Source: Pseudomonas putida W15Oct28
GTDB lineage: Bacteria; Pseudomonadota; Gammaproteobacteria; Pseudomonadales; Pseudomonadaceae
Assembly: GCF_000708715.2 (NCBI RefSeq)
Contig: NZ_JENB01000007.1
Location: 124,001-188,000, forward strand
Length of the DNA: 64,000 nt
Direction of reading: 5' to 3'
Shown in pieces: positions 51,201-59,483 of the stretch; position 1 is the first letter of the stretch; every line of letters starts with the position of its first letter. The notes under the pieces are model-generated. The model was not told the origin of the DNA and ran no database searches. It saw only the letters and a program-made list of their open reading frames with translations. Position numbers and translations under genes: made by a program.

Positions 51201-52403
51201 TCAAACCCGCTCGATGGCCAACGCCAGGCCCTGGCCAACCCCTACACACATGGTCGCCAGCCCTTTACGCCCACCACTCTTCTCCAACTGATGCAGCGCC
51301 GTCAGCACCAGGCGCGCACCGCTCATGCCCAGCGGGTGGCCCAGGGCGATTGCGCCGCCGTTAGGGTTCACCTGCGGCGCATCATCGGCCACACCCAGCT
51401 CACGCAGCACTGCCAGGCCTTGGCTGGCAAAGGCTTCGTTAAGCTCGATCACATCGAAATCACTCATCGCCACACCCAGGCGCTCGGTCAGCTTGCGCAC
51501 TGCCGGTACCGGGCCAATGCCCATCACCCGTGGTGCAACACCGCCGCTGGCCATGCCCAGTACCCGGGCACGCGGGGTCAGGCCGTGCTTCTTCACCGCT
51601 TCCGCCGACGCCAGGATCAGCGCCGCAGCACCGTCGTTCACGCCCGAGGCGTTGCCAGCGGTGACAGTCTTGTCCGGGCCGTTGACCGGCTTGAGTTTGG
51701 TCAGCGCCTCCAGCGTGGTTTCCGGGCGCAGGTGCTCGTCGCGCTCGACGATGGTTTCGCCCTTCTTGTGGGCAATGCGCACCGGCACGATCTCTTCGGC
51801 GAAGAAGCCAGCCGCCTGGGCGGCGGCAGCTTTCTGCTGGCTGCGCAGGGCGAAAGCGTCCTGGTCAGCGCGCGAAACCTGGTAGTCGTCGGCCACGTTG
51901 TCGGCGGTTTCCGGCATGGAGTCCACGCCGTACTGGCTCTTCATCAGCGGGTTGATGAAACGCCAGCCGATGGTGGTGTCTTCAAGCTTCATGTTGCGCG
52001 AATAGCCGCTTTCAGCCTTGCCCATGACGAACGGTGCGCGCGACATCGACTCGACGCCGCCGGCAATCGCCAGTTCCATTTCGCCGCTGGCGATGGCGCG
52101 GAAGGCGGTGCCGATGGCATCCATGCCCGACGCGCACAGGCGGTTCAGGGTGACGCCCGGGATGCTCTCCGGCAGGCCGGCCAGCAGCAGCGCCATGCGC
52201 GCCACGTTGCGGTTGTCTTCACCGGCCTGGTTGGCACAGCCGAAGAACACTTCATCAACCTGGTCCCACTGCACTGCAGGGTTGCGCTCGATCAGCGCTT
52301 TCAGCGGCACGGCAGCCAGGTCGTCGGCACGCACACCCGCCAGGGCGCCGCCGAAGCGGCCGATCGGGGTGCGGATGGCGTCACAGATAAATACGTCGCG
52401 CAT
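51201..52403 (-). CDS. pcaF: Beta-ketoadipyl-CoA thiolase
   Basis: A 400-residue thiolase that splits beta-ketoadipyl-CoA to succinyl-CoA and acetyl-CoA. The active-site Cys is in [16 protein letters not shown] near residue 90, the His in [20 protein letters not shown] near residue 355, and the second Cys in [12 protein letters not shown] near the end. The ATG at 52403 ([20 protein letters not shown]) is the known start. PcaR-type sites lie 108-140 bp upstream. Confidence 0.97.
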   Translation of the reverse strand: MRDVFICDAIRTPIGRFGGALAGVRADDLAAVPLKALIERNPAVQWDQVDEVFFGCANQAGEDNRNVARMALLLAGLPESIPGVTLNRLCASGMDAIGTAFRAIASGEMELAIAGGVESMSRAPFVMGKAESGYSRNMKLEDTTIGWRFINPLMKSQYGVDSMPETADNVADDYQVSRADQDAFALRSQQKAAAAQAAGFFAEEIVPVRIAHKKGETIVERDEHLRPETTLEALTKLKPVNGPDKTVTAGNASGVNDGAAALILASAEAVKKHGLTPRARVLGMASGGVAPRVMGIGPVPAVRKLTERLGVAMSDFDVIELNEAFASQGLAVLRELGVADDAPQVNPNGGAIALGHPLGMSGARLVLTALHQLEKSGGRKGLATMCVGVGQGLALAIERV

Positions 52404-52510
52404 TAGGCTTCTCCTGCCGCTGGCCATGGGCCGCGGCGGTACGTGTGGAGGCTACTGGTCAGGGTGCTTCGATGAGCTCAGATTAAGGAGAGTGACGGTA
52501 GGCTTACAAT

Positions 52511-52542
52511 CCGATAATCGACTATCCGTGCGGTTATCGAAC
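52511..52542 (-). promoter_or_regulatory. PcaR operator of pcaF
   Basis: GTGCGGTTATCGAAC (52528-52542), the inverse of the PcaR box GTTCGATAATCGCAC with one mismatch, plus CCGATAATCG (52511-52520). Two half-overlapping boxes upstream of pcaF on the minus strand fit activation by PcaR with beta-ketoadipate. Confidence 0.75.
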
Positions 52543-52569
52543 CATTTGTTACGCTGCTACTTATCTGCA

Positions 52570-52677
52570 TGCTGGGGCTGCTGCGCAGCCCTATCGCGAC
52601 ACAAGGCCGCTCCTACAGGGGATCGCGTTTCCCTGTAGGAGCAGCCTTGTGCTGCGAATGGGCCGCAAAGCGGCCCC
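52570..52677. repeat. Paired inverted REP element, type B, degenerate right arm
   Basis: The left arm is CAGCCCTATCGCGACACAAG followed by GCCGCTCCTACAGGG. The right arm is CCCTGTAGGAGCAGCCTTGT then GCTGCGAATGGGCCGC, with several mismatches. It lies 8 bp after pcaK. Confidence 0.85.
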
Positions 52678-52684
52678 CCGCTTC

Positions 52685-54031
52685 TCAGGTTGCGTCGGCG
52701 TGGCTCACCAGCCCTTTCACGATCACACCTACAGCCGCCAGCGCCGCAGGCACCAGCAACGCGGTCAGCACCTGCTCGAAGTTCCACCCCAGCCCCAGCA
52801 GCGTCGCGCCGCTCCAGGCCCCGAGAATCGCACCGAAGCGGCCGATACCCAGCATCCACGATACACCCGTGGCACGGCCCTGGGTCGGGTAGAAGCGTGC
52901 CGCCAGCGACGGCATCGCCGACTGCGCACCGTTCACGCACATACCCGCAATCAGCACCAGGGTGGCCAACACGGTGATGTTGCCCAGGCTCTGCCCGACG
53001 GCGTAGGCGAACACCCCGGCCAGCAGGTAGAAAATGCCGATTACCTTGTGCGGGTTGTAGCGGTCCATGGCCCAACCCACACCCACCGCACTCAGCACGC
53101 CGCCGAACTGGAACAGCGCACCGATGAACGCGGCCTGCTCCATGCTCGCGCCGCTGTCACGCATCAGCGTAGGCAGCCAGCTGGTCAGCAGGTAGACGAT
53201 CACCAGGCCCATGAAGTAGGTCAGCCACAGCAGCATGGTGCCCAGGCCGTATGTGCCGGAGAAAATCACCGCAAACACGCTGCGTGCGGCAACAGCCTTT
53301 TGCTCTGGCACGCTGAAGCTGCCCGCCTCGGCCACCACCTGCGGCGCAATGGGCGACAGGGTCTTGCGTATCTTGTCGGTACCACGGTTGCGCACCACCA
53401 GGAACCGCGCCGACTCCGGCAGCCAGACCATCAACACCAAAGCCAGCAACAGCGGCAGCACGCCGCCGATTACCAGCAGGCTGTGCCAGCCATAGGCCGG
53501 GATCATCTTGGCGGAAATAAAGCCACCACCGGCCATGCCCAGGTTGAAGCCGCAGAACATGCTGGTCACCAGCAGCGACTTGAGGCGCTCGGGGGTGTAT
53601 TCGGACAGCAGCGTGGTGGCATTCGGCATGCCGGCCCCCAGGCCCAGGCCGGTCAAAAAGCGCAGTACCAGCAACTGGTCGACGTTGGTGGCGTAGGCCG
53701 AGGCCAGGCTGAAACCGCCAAACACCAGTACCGCGCCCACCAGCACACCTTTGCGGCCGAAGCGGTCAGCCAACGGCCCGGAGCCCAGGGCACCGAACAC
53801 CATGCCGATCAACGCGGCGCTCATCACCGGGCCGAGGCTGGCCCGGTCGATGCCCCACTCCTGCGACAGCGCCGGGGCGATGAAGCCCATGGCGGCAGTG
53901 TCCAGGCCATCGAGGAAGACGATCAGGAAGCACAGCAACACGACCCGCCACTGGTAGCGGGACAGCGGCTGCTGATTGATGAACGACTGGACGTCGAGGC
54001 TTTTGCCGACGCTGTTTTGCGCTTGGTTCAT
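52685..54031 (-). CDS. pcaK: PcaK, 4-hydroxybenzoate/protocatechuate MFS transporter
   Basis: A 448-residue aromatic acid:H+ symporter (AAHS family) with 12 segments. Key motifs: FLDGLDTAAMGFIAPAL with the substrate-critical Asp residues in segment 1, GPLADRFGRKGVLVGAVLVF in loop 2-3, and SEYTPERLKSLLVTSMFCGF. It imports 4-hydroxybenzoate and protocatechuate for the pca pathway and in P. putida also aids chemotaxis to 4-hydroxybenzoate. It is separated from pcaR by 322 bp that hold its own PcaR box. Confidence 0.95.
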   Translation of the reverse strand: MNQAQNSVGKSLDVQSFINQQPLSRYQWRVVLLCFLIVFLDGLDTAAMGFIAPALSQEWGIDRASLGPVMSAALIGMVFGALGSGPLADRFGRKGVLVGAVLVFGGFSLASAYATNVDQLLVLRFLTGLGLGAGMPNATTLLSEYTPERLKSLLVTSMFCGFNLGMAGGGFISAKMIPAYGWHSLLVIGGVLPLLLALVLMVWLPESARFLVVRNRGTDKIRKTLSPIAPQVVAEAGSFSVPEQKAVAARSVFAVIFSGTYGLGTMLLWLTYFMGLVIVYLLTSWLPTLMRDSGASMEQAAFIGALFQFGGVLSAVGVGWAMDRYNPHKVIGIFYLLAGVFAYAVGQSLGNITVLATLVLIAGMCVNGAQSAMPSLAARFYPTQGRATGVSWMLGIGRFGAILGAWSGATLLGLGWNFEQVLTALLVPAALAAVGVIVKGLVSHADAT

Positions 54032-54353
54032 TGTTGTTATCCAGAATGTAGGGCACAGCCAGACCCCTGCACGCGGGCAACCGGTACAGAGGACGATGAT
54101 TGGGGAATATGGCCTGCGTCAGCCTGGATACAACGGTACTGCGTGCGGGTGCGGCCGCAGCAGTAAGTGGACAGTATTCATGGGTAAGTGCCTCTTGTGT
54201 TTTTCTTGTTCGGTCGGCATAGCCGACCGTTGCGAGAGACATTAATCAGCGGGCGCAGGTGAAGCAATTCACCCGGAACGACACTGTGCGTTTATCGCAC
54301 AGGAAACGGTTTTGCCTGTTCTAATTTGGGGCCGATTTGCGGCCCCGGCAATC
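54032..54353 (-). other. pcaR-pcaK intergenic region
   Basis: 322 bp without a gene. From pcaR side: hairpin GGGGCCG-N5-CGGCCCC (54328-54346), a weak pcaR terminator with no T run; the PcaR box (54286-54300); and an inverted repeat CGGTCGGC-ATA-GCCGACCG (54212-54230) that would sit in a long pcaK leader. Short open frames here have no ribosome site. Confidence 0.5.
54286..54300 (-). promoter_or_regulatory. PcaR operator of pcaK
   Basis: GTGCGTTTATCGCAC: on the minus strand GTGCGATAAACGCAC, close to the PcaR box GTTCGATAATCGCAC. It is about 255 bp from the pcaK ATG, implying a long leader or a second promoter. Confidence 0.65.
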
Positions 54354-55229
54354 TCAACCAAACAGCTGATGGCAAAGGTCACGGCTGGCCGCCAGCAAGA
54401 TCGGCAGGAAACGCTGCTCCAGCTCGCTACGCGTCACCCGACCCACATGGGTGCTCACGTTCAACGCCGCCAATACCTGACCCGACGCGTCATAGATCGG
54501 CACGGCAATCGAACGCAGCCCTTGCTCCAGTTCCTGGTCCACCACGCACCAGCCCTGGGCACGCACCTGCTGGATGCAGGCGAACAGTGACTCAGCGTCA
54601 TGCAGGGTACGGCTGGTGCGCGCCTTCAGGTCGGCACGCTCCAGGTACTCACGCAGGCTGGTGTCGTCCATGGCCGCCAGCAGGATGCGCCCCATCGATG
54701 TGCAATAGGCCGGCAGGCGCCCACCCACCGACAGGTCGACCGATATCAGCCGCTCCACCGTGGCCGAACGGGCTATATAAAGAATGTCGTCGCCTTCAAG
54801 CGTGGCCATGTTGGCCGCCTCGTGCAACTGGTCACTGATACGGTCCAGATATGGCTGGGCAGAAATCGCCAGCGGCGTCGACGACAGATAGGCATGCCCC
54901 AGCGTCAATACTTTGGGCAGCAGCGAATAGGTACGCCCGTCGGAGGTGGCGTAACCCAGCTTGATCAGCGTGTGCAGGCAACGGCGCACCGCTGCGCGAG
55001 GAATTTCGGTGCGGTGGCTGATCTGGGCGATGGTCAGGTGGCGCTTGCGCTCCTGGAAGGCCTGGATCACGGCCAGGCCACGTGCCAGGGAGGTCATGAA
55101 GTCTGGATCGCCGGTAAACGCCTGGATACGCTTGGCCGGGGAAGCCACGATCGGCGGCGCCATGGCGGCCGAAGCGGGTCGCACCGGCTCTGGATTGACC
55201 GGATCGTTGACCAGGGTTTCGTCACTCAT
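54354..55229 (-). CDS. pcaR: PcaR, IclR-family regulator of the pca regulon
   Basis: A 291-residue IclR regulator: N-terminal winged HTH about 45-105 (MTSLARGLAVIQAFQERKRH; LTIAQISHRTEIPRAAVRRCLHTL-type helix, here AAVRRCLHTLIKLGYATSDG) and a C-terminal GAF-like effector domain 120-285 (LHEAANMATLEGDDILYIAR; GRLPAYCTSMGRILLAAMDD; VSTHVGRVT). It activates pca genes with beta-ketoadipate and represses itself. The ATG at 55229 has GAGGTG 6 bp upstream; the ATG at 55241 lacks a site. Its promoter is overlapped by two PcaR boxes. Confidence 0.96.
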   Translation of the reverse strand: MSDETLVNDPVNPEPVRPASAAMAPPIVASPAKRIQAFTGDPDFMTSLARGLAVIQAFQERKRHLTIAQISHRTEIPRAAVRRCLHTLIKLGYATSDGRTYSLLPKVLTLGHAYLSSTPLAISAQPYLDRISDQLHEAANMATLEGDDILYIARSATVERLISVDLSVGGRLPAYCTSMGRILLAAMDDTSLREYLERADLKARTSRTLHDAESLFACIQQVRAQGWCVVDQELEQGLRSIAVPIYDASGQVLAALNVSTHVGRVTRSELEQRFLPILLAASRDLCHQLFG

Positions 55230-55256
55230 CGCACACCTCAAAAAAAACGCCCGTTC

Positions 55257-55290
55257 GTGCGATTATCGAACAAACGGCCGATAATCGCAA
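55257..55290 (-). promoter_or_regulatory. pcaR promoter with overlapping PcaR boxes
   Basis: On the minus strand: -35 TTGCGA (55285-55290), 17-bp spacer, -10 GATAAT (55262-55267). The -10 lies inside GTTCGATAATCGCAC (55257-55271), an exact PcaR box; a second copy (TTGCGATTATCGGCC on the minus strand, 55276-55290) covers the -35. This explains autorepression. Confidence 0.78.
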
Positions 55291-55318
55291 TTGACCGCTG
55301 ACACTTTTGCTTATACCT

Positions 55319-55414
55319 TTCCCCTGCCACTTGTGGCTTCTTTGGAGAGACTGGTCAGGTACCCACCGTAGAAGTCCCCAGGCAACGGCCTCGCCTTTTG
55401 GCGAGGCCGTTTTT
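55319..55414 (+). ncRNA. Candidate small RNA divergent from pcaR
   Basis: A strong plus-strand terminator (ACGGCCTCGCC-TTTT-GGCGAGGCCGT plus T run, 55385-55414) has no upstream plus-strand gene to serve. A possible promoter, TTGACC (55291-55296) with TATACC (55312-55317; 15-bp gap), would give an RNA of about 95 nt. It contains GCCACTTGTGGC (55326-55337) near the 5-prime end and no open frame with a ribosome site. The promoter abuts the PcaR boxes. Confidence 0.4.
55385..55414 (+). terminator. Intrinsic terminator between pcaR and the small GTG-start gene
   Basis: An 11-bp perfect stem ACGGCCTCGCC/GGCGAGGCCGT with TTTT loop and five following T. It works on the plus strand only. Confidence 0.9.
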
Positions 55415-55567
55415 CATTCGGGCCTCGCCCCGGCATTGCAGCGAACTTTTATCCGCGTTGCCTTTCAAACTTGTACGAAACGTCGAAACTGTTTGCCGAC
55501 ACCTGCCACTACTTGCGTCAGATGATGTCAGGGCTGGGTAAATAACGATGTTCGGCGAATTATCGGT

Positions 55568-55576
55568 TGCTATAAT
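55568..55576 (+). promoter_or_regulatory. Extended -10 promoter of the small gene at 55706
   Basis: TGC-TATAAT, a perfect -10 with the extended TGN element; the -35 region is poor. It would give a 5-prime leader of about 120 nt before the GTG start. The rest of 55415-55690 shows no other feature. Confidence 0.55.
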
Positions 55577-55705
55577 CGATTGCGCAGGCCGCGACGCTAG
55601 CGTAGTAATGGAACCTTCCGCTGTATCTAGCCGTTGCGGCCAGCAAGGCATGTGCATGCTGCACAACGCATAACAACAGTCATCACACTAATTCAGGTAC
55701 TGCAT

Positions 55706-55906
55706 GTGACGAAAGATGAACTGCGCGCAGAACTCGAGCGCCAGGCTGAACGTTACAAGGATGTTTACGGTGGTGAAGTCACCACTTACGCCGCACAACC
55801 GGATCCGGAACGCAAACCTTGGCGCAAACGTGCCAGCGTGCGCGACCAGGCGTTCAACCAGGAACTGGAACGCATTGAAAAGGAACTGCGCAGCGACAAT
55901 CCCTGA
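55706..55906 (+). CDS. Small charged hypothetical protein, GTG start
   Basis: A 66-residue soluble protein: MTKDELRAELERQAERYKDV, YGGEVTTYAAQPDPERKPWR, KRASVRDQAFNQELERIEKE with an N- and a C-terminal helix rich in Glu/Lys/Arg. The GTG at 55706 is the only start near the AGGT at 55695; an overlapping ATG hits a stop at once. Its composition and codon usage look coding. It has its own promoter and is followed by a 311-bp gap before pit. Family not recognised. Confidence 0.65.
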   Translation: MTKDELRAELERQAERYKDVYGGEVTTYAAQPDPERKPWRKRASVRDQAFNQELERIEKELRSDNP

Positions 55907-56217
55907 CCCGGGACCACGCCAGCGCGTCGTCGCCCGGCCAGCCCGGGCGCGGTCGATCTTTACCATCTGACCGAAGATGAAATGGAATTACACAAATTTC
56001 ATACGCCCGTTTGAATGGTGGCGAATCGGCCATTTCTTCGCTTTTCTGCCTGATTTCGCCAGGCTTTGCGCTTTTTAGCCGATATTTCCCTGCCTCGACG
56101 CCCCTACGTGCACCGCGCGCTCACCCCATGAAGATTGCCATCGGTCTGTAGCAGGTGCATCGATTGCCAAGGTTTTCTGGCATAATCCCGCCCCCCTATA
56201 CCCGCCAGACAACCTTC
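55907..56217 (+). other. Intergenic region before pit
   Basis: 311 bp without a credible gene. A GC-rich inverted stretch follows the small gene (55931-55952, GCCCGGCCAGCCCGGGC). An extended -10 TGGCATAAT (56178-56186) sits 32 bp before the pit ATG, with no good -35. No Pho box (CTGTCAT repeats) was seen. Confidence 0.45.
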
Positions 56218-57690
56218 ATGATCGATTTATTCAGCGGACTGGATGCCTGGGTGTTGGTGAGCCTGCTGCTCGCCTTGACCTTCGTACTCGCCTTCGAGTT
56301 CATCAATGGCTTTCATGACACCGCCAACGCGGTAGCTACCGTCATCTATACCAAAGCCATGCCGCCGCACCTCGCCGTGTTCTTCTCCGGCGTGTTCAAC
56401 TTCCTTGGCGTTCTGCTGGGCGGTGTCGGGGTGGCCTATGCCATCGTGCACCTGCTGCCGGTAGAGCTGCTGATCAATGTGAACACCGGACACGGCCTGG
56501 CCATGGTCTTCTCGTTGCTGGCTGCGGCCATCACCTGGAACCTGGGCACCTGGTACTTTGGCATCCCCGCCTCCAGCTCGCACACGCTGATCGGCTCCAT
56601 TCTCGGTGTCGGCCTGGCCAACGCCCTGATCAACGACATCCCGCTGGCCGATGGCGTCAACTGGCAGAAGGCGATCGACATCGCCATGTCGCTGGTGGTC
56701 TCGCCAATGGCCGGCTTCGCCGTTGCAGCCCTGGTGCTGATCGGCCTGAAGTGGTGGCGCCCGCTGTCGAAGATGCACAAGACCCCCGACCAGCGCCGCA
56801 AGCTCGACGACAAGAAGCACCCACCATTCTGGAACCGCATGGTCCTGGTGGTTTCGGCCATGGGCGTGAGCTTCGTGCACGGTTCCAACGACGGCCAGAA
56901 AGGCATCGGCCTGATCATGCTGGTGCTGATCGGTATTGTCCCGGCCAAGTTCGTCCTCGACCTGAACAGCACCACCTACCAGATCGAGCGTACCCGCGAC
57001 GCTACCCTGCACATGAGCCAGTTCTACCAGCGCAACGCCGCCACCCTTGGCGAGTTCCTGGCACTGGGCAAGGCCAAGTCCAACGACCTGCCAGAGCAGT
57101 TCAGCTGCAACCCGCAGCAGACCGAGCCGACCATCGCCGCGCTGCAATCCTCGCTTCAGGGCGTGACCGACTACCACAGCCTGGATGCTGACAAGCGCGT
57201 TGAAGTGCGTCGCTACCTGCTGTGCCTGGACGACACCGCGAAGAAGGTTGGCAAGCTGCCAGGCCTCGACGCCCGTGAAAAGGCAGACCTGGAAAAACTG
57301 CGCAAAGACCTGACCGCCACTACCGAATACGCACCGTTCTGGGTGATCGTGGCCGTCGCCCTGGCCTTGGGCCTGGGTACCATGGTTGGCTGGAAGCGTG
57401 TGGTACTGACCGTTGGCGAGAAGATCGGCAAGCAGGGCATGACCTATGCCCAGGGCATGTCGGCACAGATCACCGCGGCCTGCGCCATCGGCATGGCCAA
57501 CGTGTTCGCCCTGCCGGTATCGACCACCCACGTGCTGTCGTCCGGCGTGGCCGGCACCATGGTCGCCAACAAAAGCGGCCTGCAAGGCGGCACGGTGAAG
57601 ACCATCCTGCTGGCCTGGATCCTGACCCTGCCGGCCTCGATGGGCCTGGCAGCCGGCCTGTTCTGGCTGGCATCCAAAGCCATTGGCTGA
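56218..57690 (+). CDS. pit: Low-affinity inorganic phosphate transporter
   Basis: A 490-residue PiT-family inner-membrane symporter. The paired PiT signatures are FEFINGFHDTANAVATVIYT near the N-terminus and SFVHGSNDGQKGIG in the second half, with later GMANVFALPVSTTHVLSSGV as the C-terminal repeat; a hydrophilic loop (about 215-370) separates them. It moves metal-phosphate with protons. The ATG at 56218 (MIDLFSGLDAWVL) is chosen as the family start. No Pho box is evident, fitting the constitutive low-affinity Pit type. Confidence 0.95.
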   Translation: MIDLFSGLDAWVLVSLLLALTFVLAFEFINGFHDTANAVATVIYTKAMPPHLAVFFSGVFNFLGVLLGGVGVAYAIVHLLPVELLINVNTGHGLAMVFSLLAAAITWNLGTWYFGIPASSSHTLIGSILGVGLANALINDIPLADGVNWQKAIDIAMSLVVSPMAGFAVAALVLIGLKWWRPLSKMHKTPDQRRKLDDKKHPPFWNRMVLVVSAMGVSFVHGSNDGQKGIGLIMLVLIGIVPAKFVLDLNSTTYQIERTRDATLHMSQFYQRNAATLGEFLALGKAKSNDLPEQFSCNPQQTEPTIAALQSSLQGVTDYHSLDADKRVEVRRYLLCLDDTAKKVGKLPGLDAREKADLEKLRKDLTATTEYAPFWVIVAVALALGLGTMVGWKRVVLTVGEKIGKQGMTYAQGMSAQITAACAIGMANVFALPVSTTHVLSSGVAGTMVANKSGLQGGTVKTILLAWILTLPASMGLAAGLFWLASKAIG

Positions 57691-57703
57691 GTGGTACCGC
57701 AAT

Positions 57704-57732
57704 GAAAAAAGGCGCCCAAGGGCGCCTTTTTC
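57704..57732 (+). terminator. Intrinsic terminator of pit
   Basis: GAAAAAAGGCGCCC-AA-GGGCGCCTTTTTC: GC stem flanked by A and T runs, 14 bp after the stop; usable from both strands. Confidence 0.92.
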
Positions 57733-57750
57733 ATGGGTGATTGCCTGCTC

Positions 57751-57834
57751 TGGCCTCTTCGCGGGCAAGCCCGCTCCCACAAGGAACGCGTACTCTGTGG
57801 GAGCGGGCTTGCCCGCGAAAGGGCCGGTACAGGA
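57751..57834. repeat. Paired inverted REP element, type A
   Basis: Arms CTGGCCTCTTCGCGGGCAAG followed by CCCGCTCCCACA and the inverse TGTGGGAGCGGGCTTGCCCG, between convergent pit and the HerA-like gene. Confidence 0.92.
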
Positions 57835-57837
57835 GAA

Positions 57838-59313
57838 CTATCTTTTCTTGCCCCCCAGCAACGACCCCATCAGCCCGCGCACCAGCTGGCGCCCCAACTG
57901 GTTGGCGGCCTGTCGCACGGCCGATTTGATCGCCTGCCCCGCCGCACTTTGCAAGAAATCACCGGCCTTGTCGGCAAAGCTCTCCTCGCCCGCCTTCGGC
58001 TGCGGGGCTGGCTCCACCGCCTCGCCCTTGCGCTGGGTCAGCATTTCATAGGCCGACTCACGGTCTACCGGCTTGTCATAGCGCCCCGCCAGCGGCGAAG
58101 CGGCAATCAGCGCACTGCGCTCGGCCGCACTCAACGGCCCGATACGCGACTGCGGCGGCGCAATCAGCACCCGCTGCACCATGGCAGGCGTACCCTTCTC
58201 TTCCAGTGTCCCCACCAACGCCTCGCCAATCCCCAGTTCGGTCAGCACCGCCAAGGTTTCGAACGCGGGGTTCGGGCGAAAGCCATCGGCCACCGCCCTC
58301 AGCGACTTCTGCTCCTTGGCGGTAAACGCCCGCAGGCCATGCTGAATGCGCAAACCCAACTGGGCCAGCACCGCATCCGGCAAGTCACCCGGTGACTGGG
58401 TGACGAAGTACACCCCCACGCCCTTGGAGCGGATCAGCCGCACAACCTGCTCCAGGCGGTCCTGCAGCGCTTTGGGCGTACCGTTGAACAGCAAGTGCGC
58501 TTCATCGAAGAACAAGGCCAGCACCGGCTTGTCGGCATCTCCACGCTCGGGCAACTGCTCGAACAGCTCGGCCAGCAGCCACAGCAGGAAGGTGGCGTAT
58601 ACCTTGGGCGCCTCATGCACCAGCCGGCTGGCGTCAAGCAGGTGGATGCGCCCACGGCCATCCGCGCCCGGCCGCAGCAGGTCTTCGAGCTGCAATGCCG
58701 GCTCGCCGAACAGCGCCTCGGCGCCCTGCTGCTCCAGGGTCGCCAGCCGCCGCAGCAACGCCTGGGTGGAGGCCGTGGTCATCAGTGCGCTGTCTTCACC
58801 CAGCAGTTGCGGGTTGTCCTTCAGGTGCGCGAGCAACGCCTTGAGGTCCTTGAGGTCCAGCAGCAACAGGCCCTCACGGTCGGCCACCTTGAAGGCCGCA
58901 TACAGCGCCGCTTGCTGGCTGTCGGTCAGCTCCAGCAGGTTGCCCAGCAGCAACGGCCCCATTTCACTGAGGGTAGTGCGCAGCGGGTGGCCGGACTGCC
59001 CGGCGATGTCCCACAGGCTTACCGGGTAAGCCTGGGGCGTGTGCCCGAGCCAGGGCATGCCGGCGATTCGCTCCGCCACCTTGCCCTGCGGCGCGCCGGC
59101 AGCACCCAGGCCGCACAAGTCACCTTTTACATCGGCCGCGAATACGGCAACCCCTGCGTCGCTGAACACTTCCGCCAGGTGCTGCAAGGTCACGGTCTTG
59201 CCGGTACCCGTCGCGCCCGCCACCAGGCCATGGCGGTTGGCCAGCCGCATCGCTTGCCCGACTGGCTGGCCATCTGGGCCAGCACCTACAACTATGGTCG
59301 ATGTTTCCGACAT
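57838..59313 (-). CDS. HerA-like ATPase (DUF853/YjgR family)
   Basis: A 491-residue P-loop ATPase: Walker A GATGTGKT (33-40) in LVAGATGTGKTVTLQHLAEV, Walker B region LALFFDEAHLLFN near residue 275, sensor region GVGVYFVTQSPGDLPDAVLA, and a C-terminal basic tail. This is the DUF853 (YjgR) group of FtsK/HerA-type ATPases. It has no NurA partner and no transmembrane segment. Physiological role unknown; DNA translocation is plausible. Monocistronic, divergent from the chemoreceptor gene. Confidence 0.88.
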   Translation of the reverse strand: MSETSTIVVGAGPDGQPVGQAMRLANRHGLVAGATGTGKTVTLQHLAEVFSDAGVAVFAADVKGDLCGLGAAGAPQGKVAERIAGMPWLGHTPQAYPVSLWDIAGQSGHPLRTTLSEMGPLLLGNLLELTDSQQAALYAAFKVADREGLLLLDLKDLKALLAHLKDNPQLLGEDSALMTTASTQALLRRLATLEQQGAEALFGEPALQLEDLLRPGADGRGRIHLLDASRLVHEAPKVYATFLLWLLAELFEQLPERGDADKPVLALFFDEAHLLFNGTPKALQDRLEQVVRLIRSKGVGVYFVTQSPGDLPDAVLAQLGLRIQHGLRAFTAKEQKSLRAVADGFRPNPAFETLAVLTELGIGEALVGTLEEKGTPAMVQRVLIAPPQSRIGPLSAAERSALIAASPLAGRYDKPVDRESAYEMLTQRKGEAVEPAPQPKAGEESFADKAGDFLQSAAGQAIKSAVRQAANQLGRQLVRGLMGSLLGGKKR

Positions 59314-59483
59314 CTCTGTAATCCTCTGCTCAAGCTTTACCTTAATTCGGCCGATACCTTTGGGTGATATTCGCCTTAATTAGAGAGGAACAACCGAAAA
59401 GGGACTTTTCGGGATGTTGCACTGCTTTGCGGCTCCACCCGTGCGAACGCCTGATATAACACCTTAGCGGAACCGATTACGCC

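Noticed and set aside
53976..54245. Plus-strand frame between pcaK and pcaR as a small gene
   Set aside because: Its first part is antisense to pcaK, there is no ribosome site, and the composition is not protein-like.
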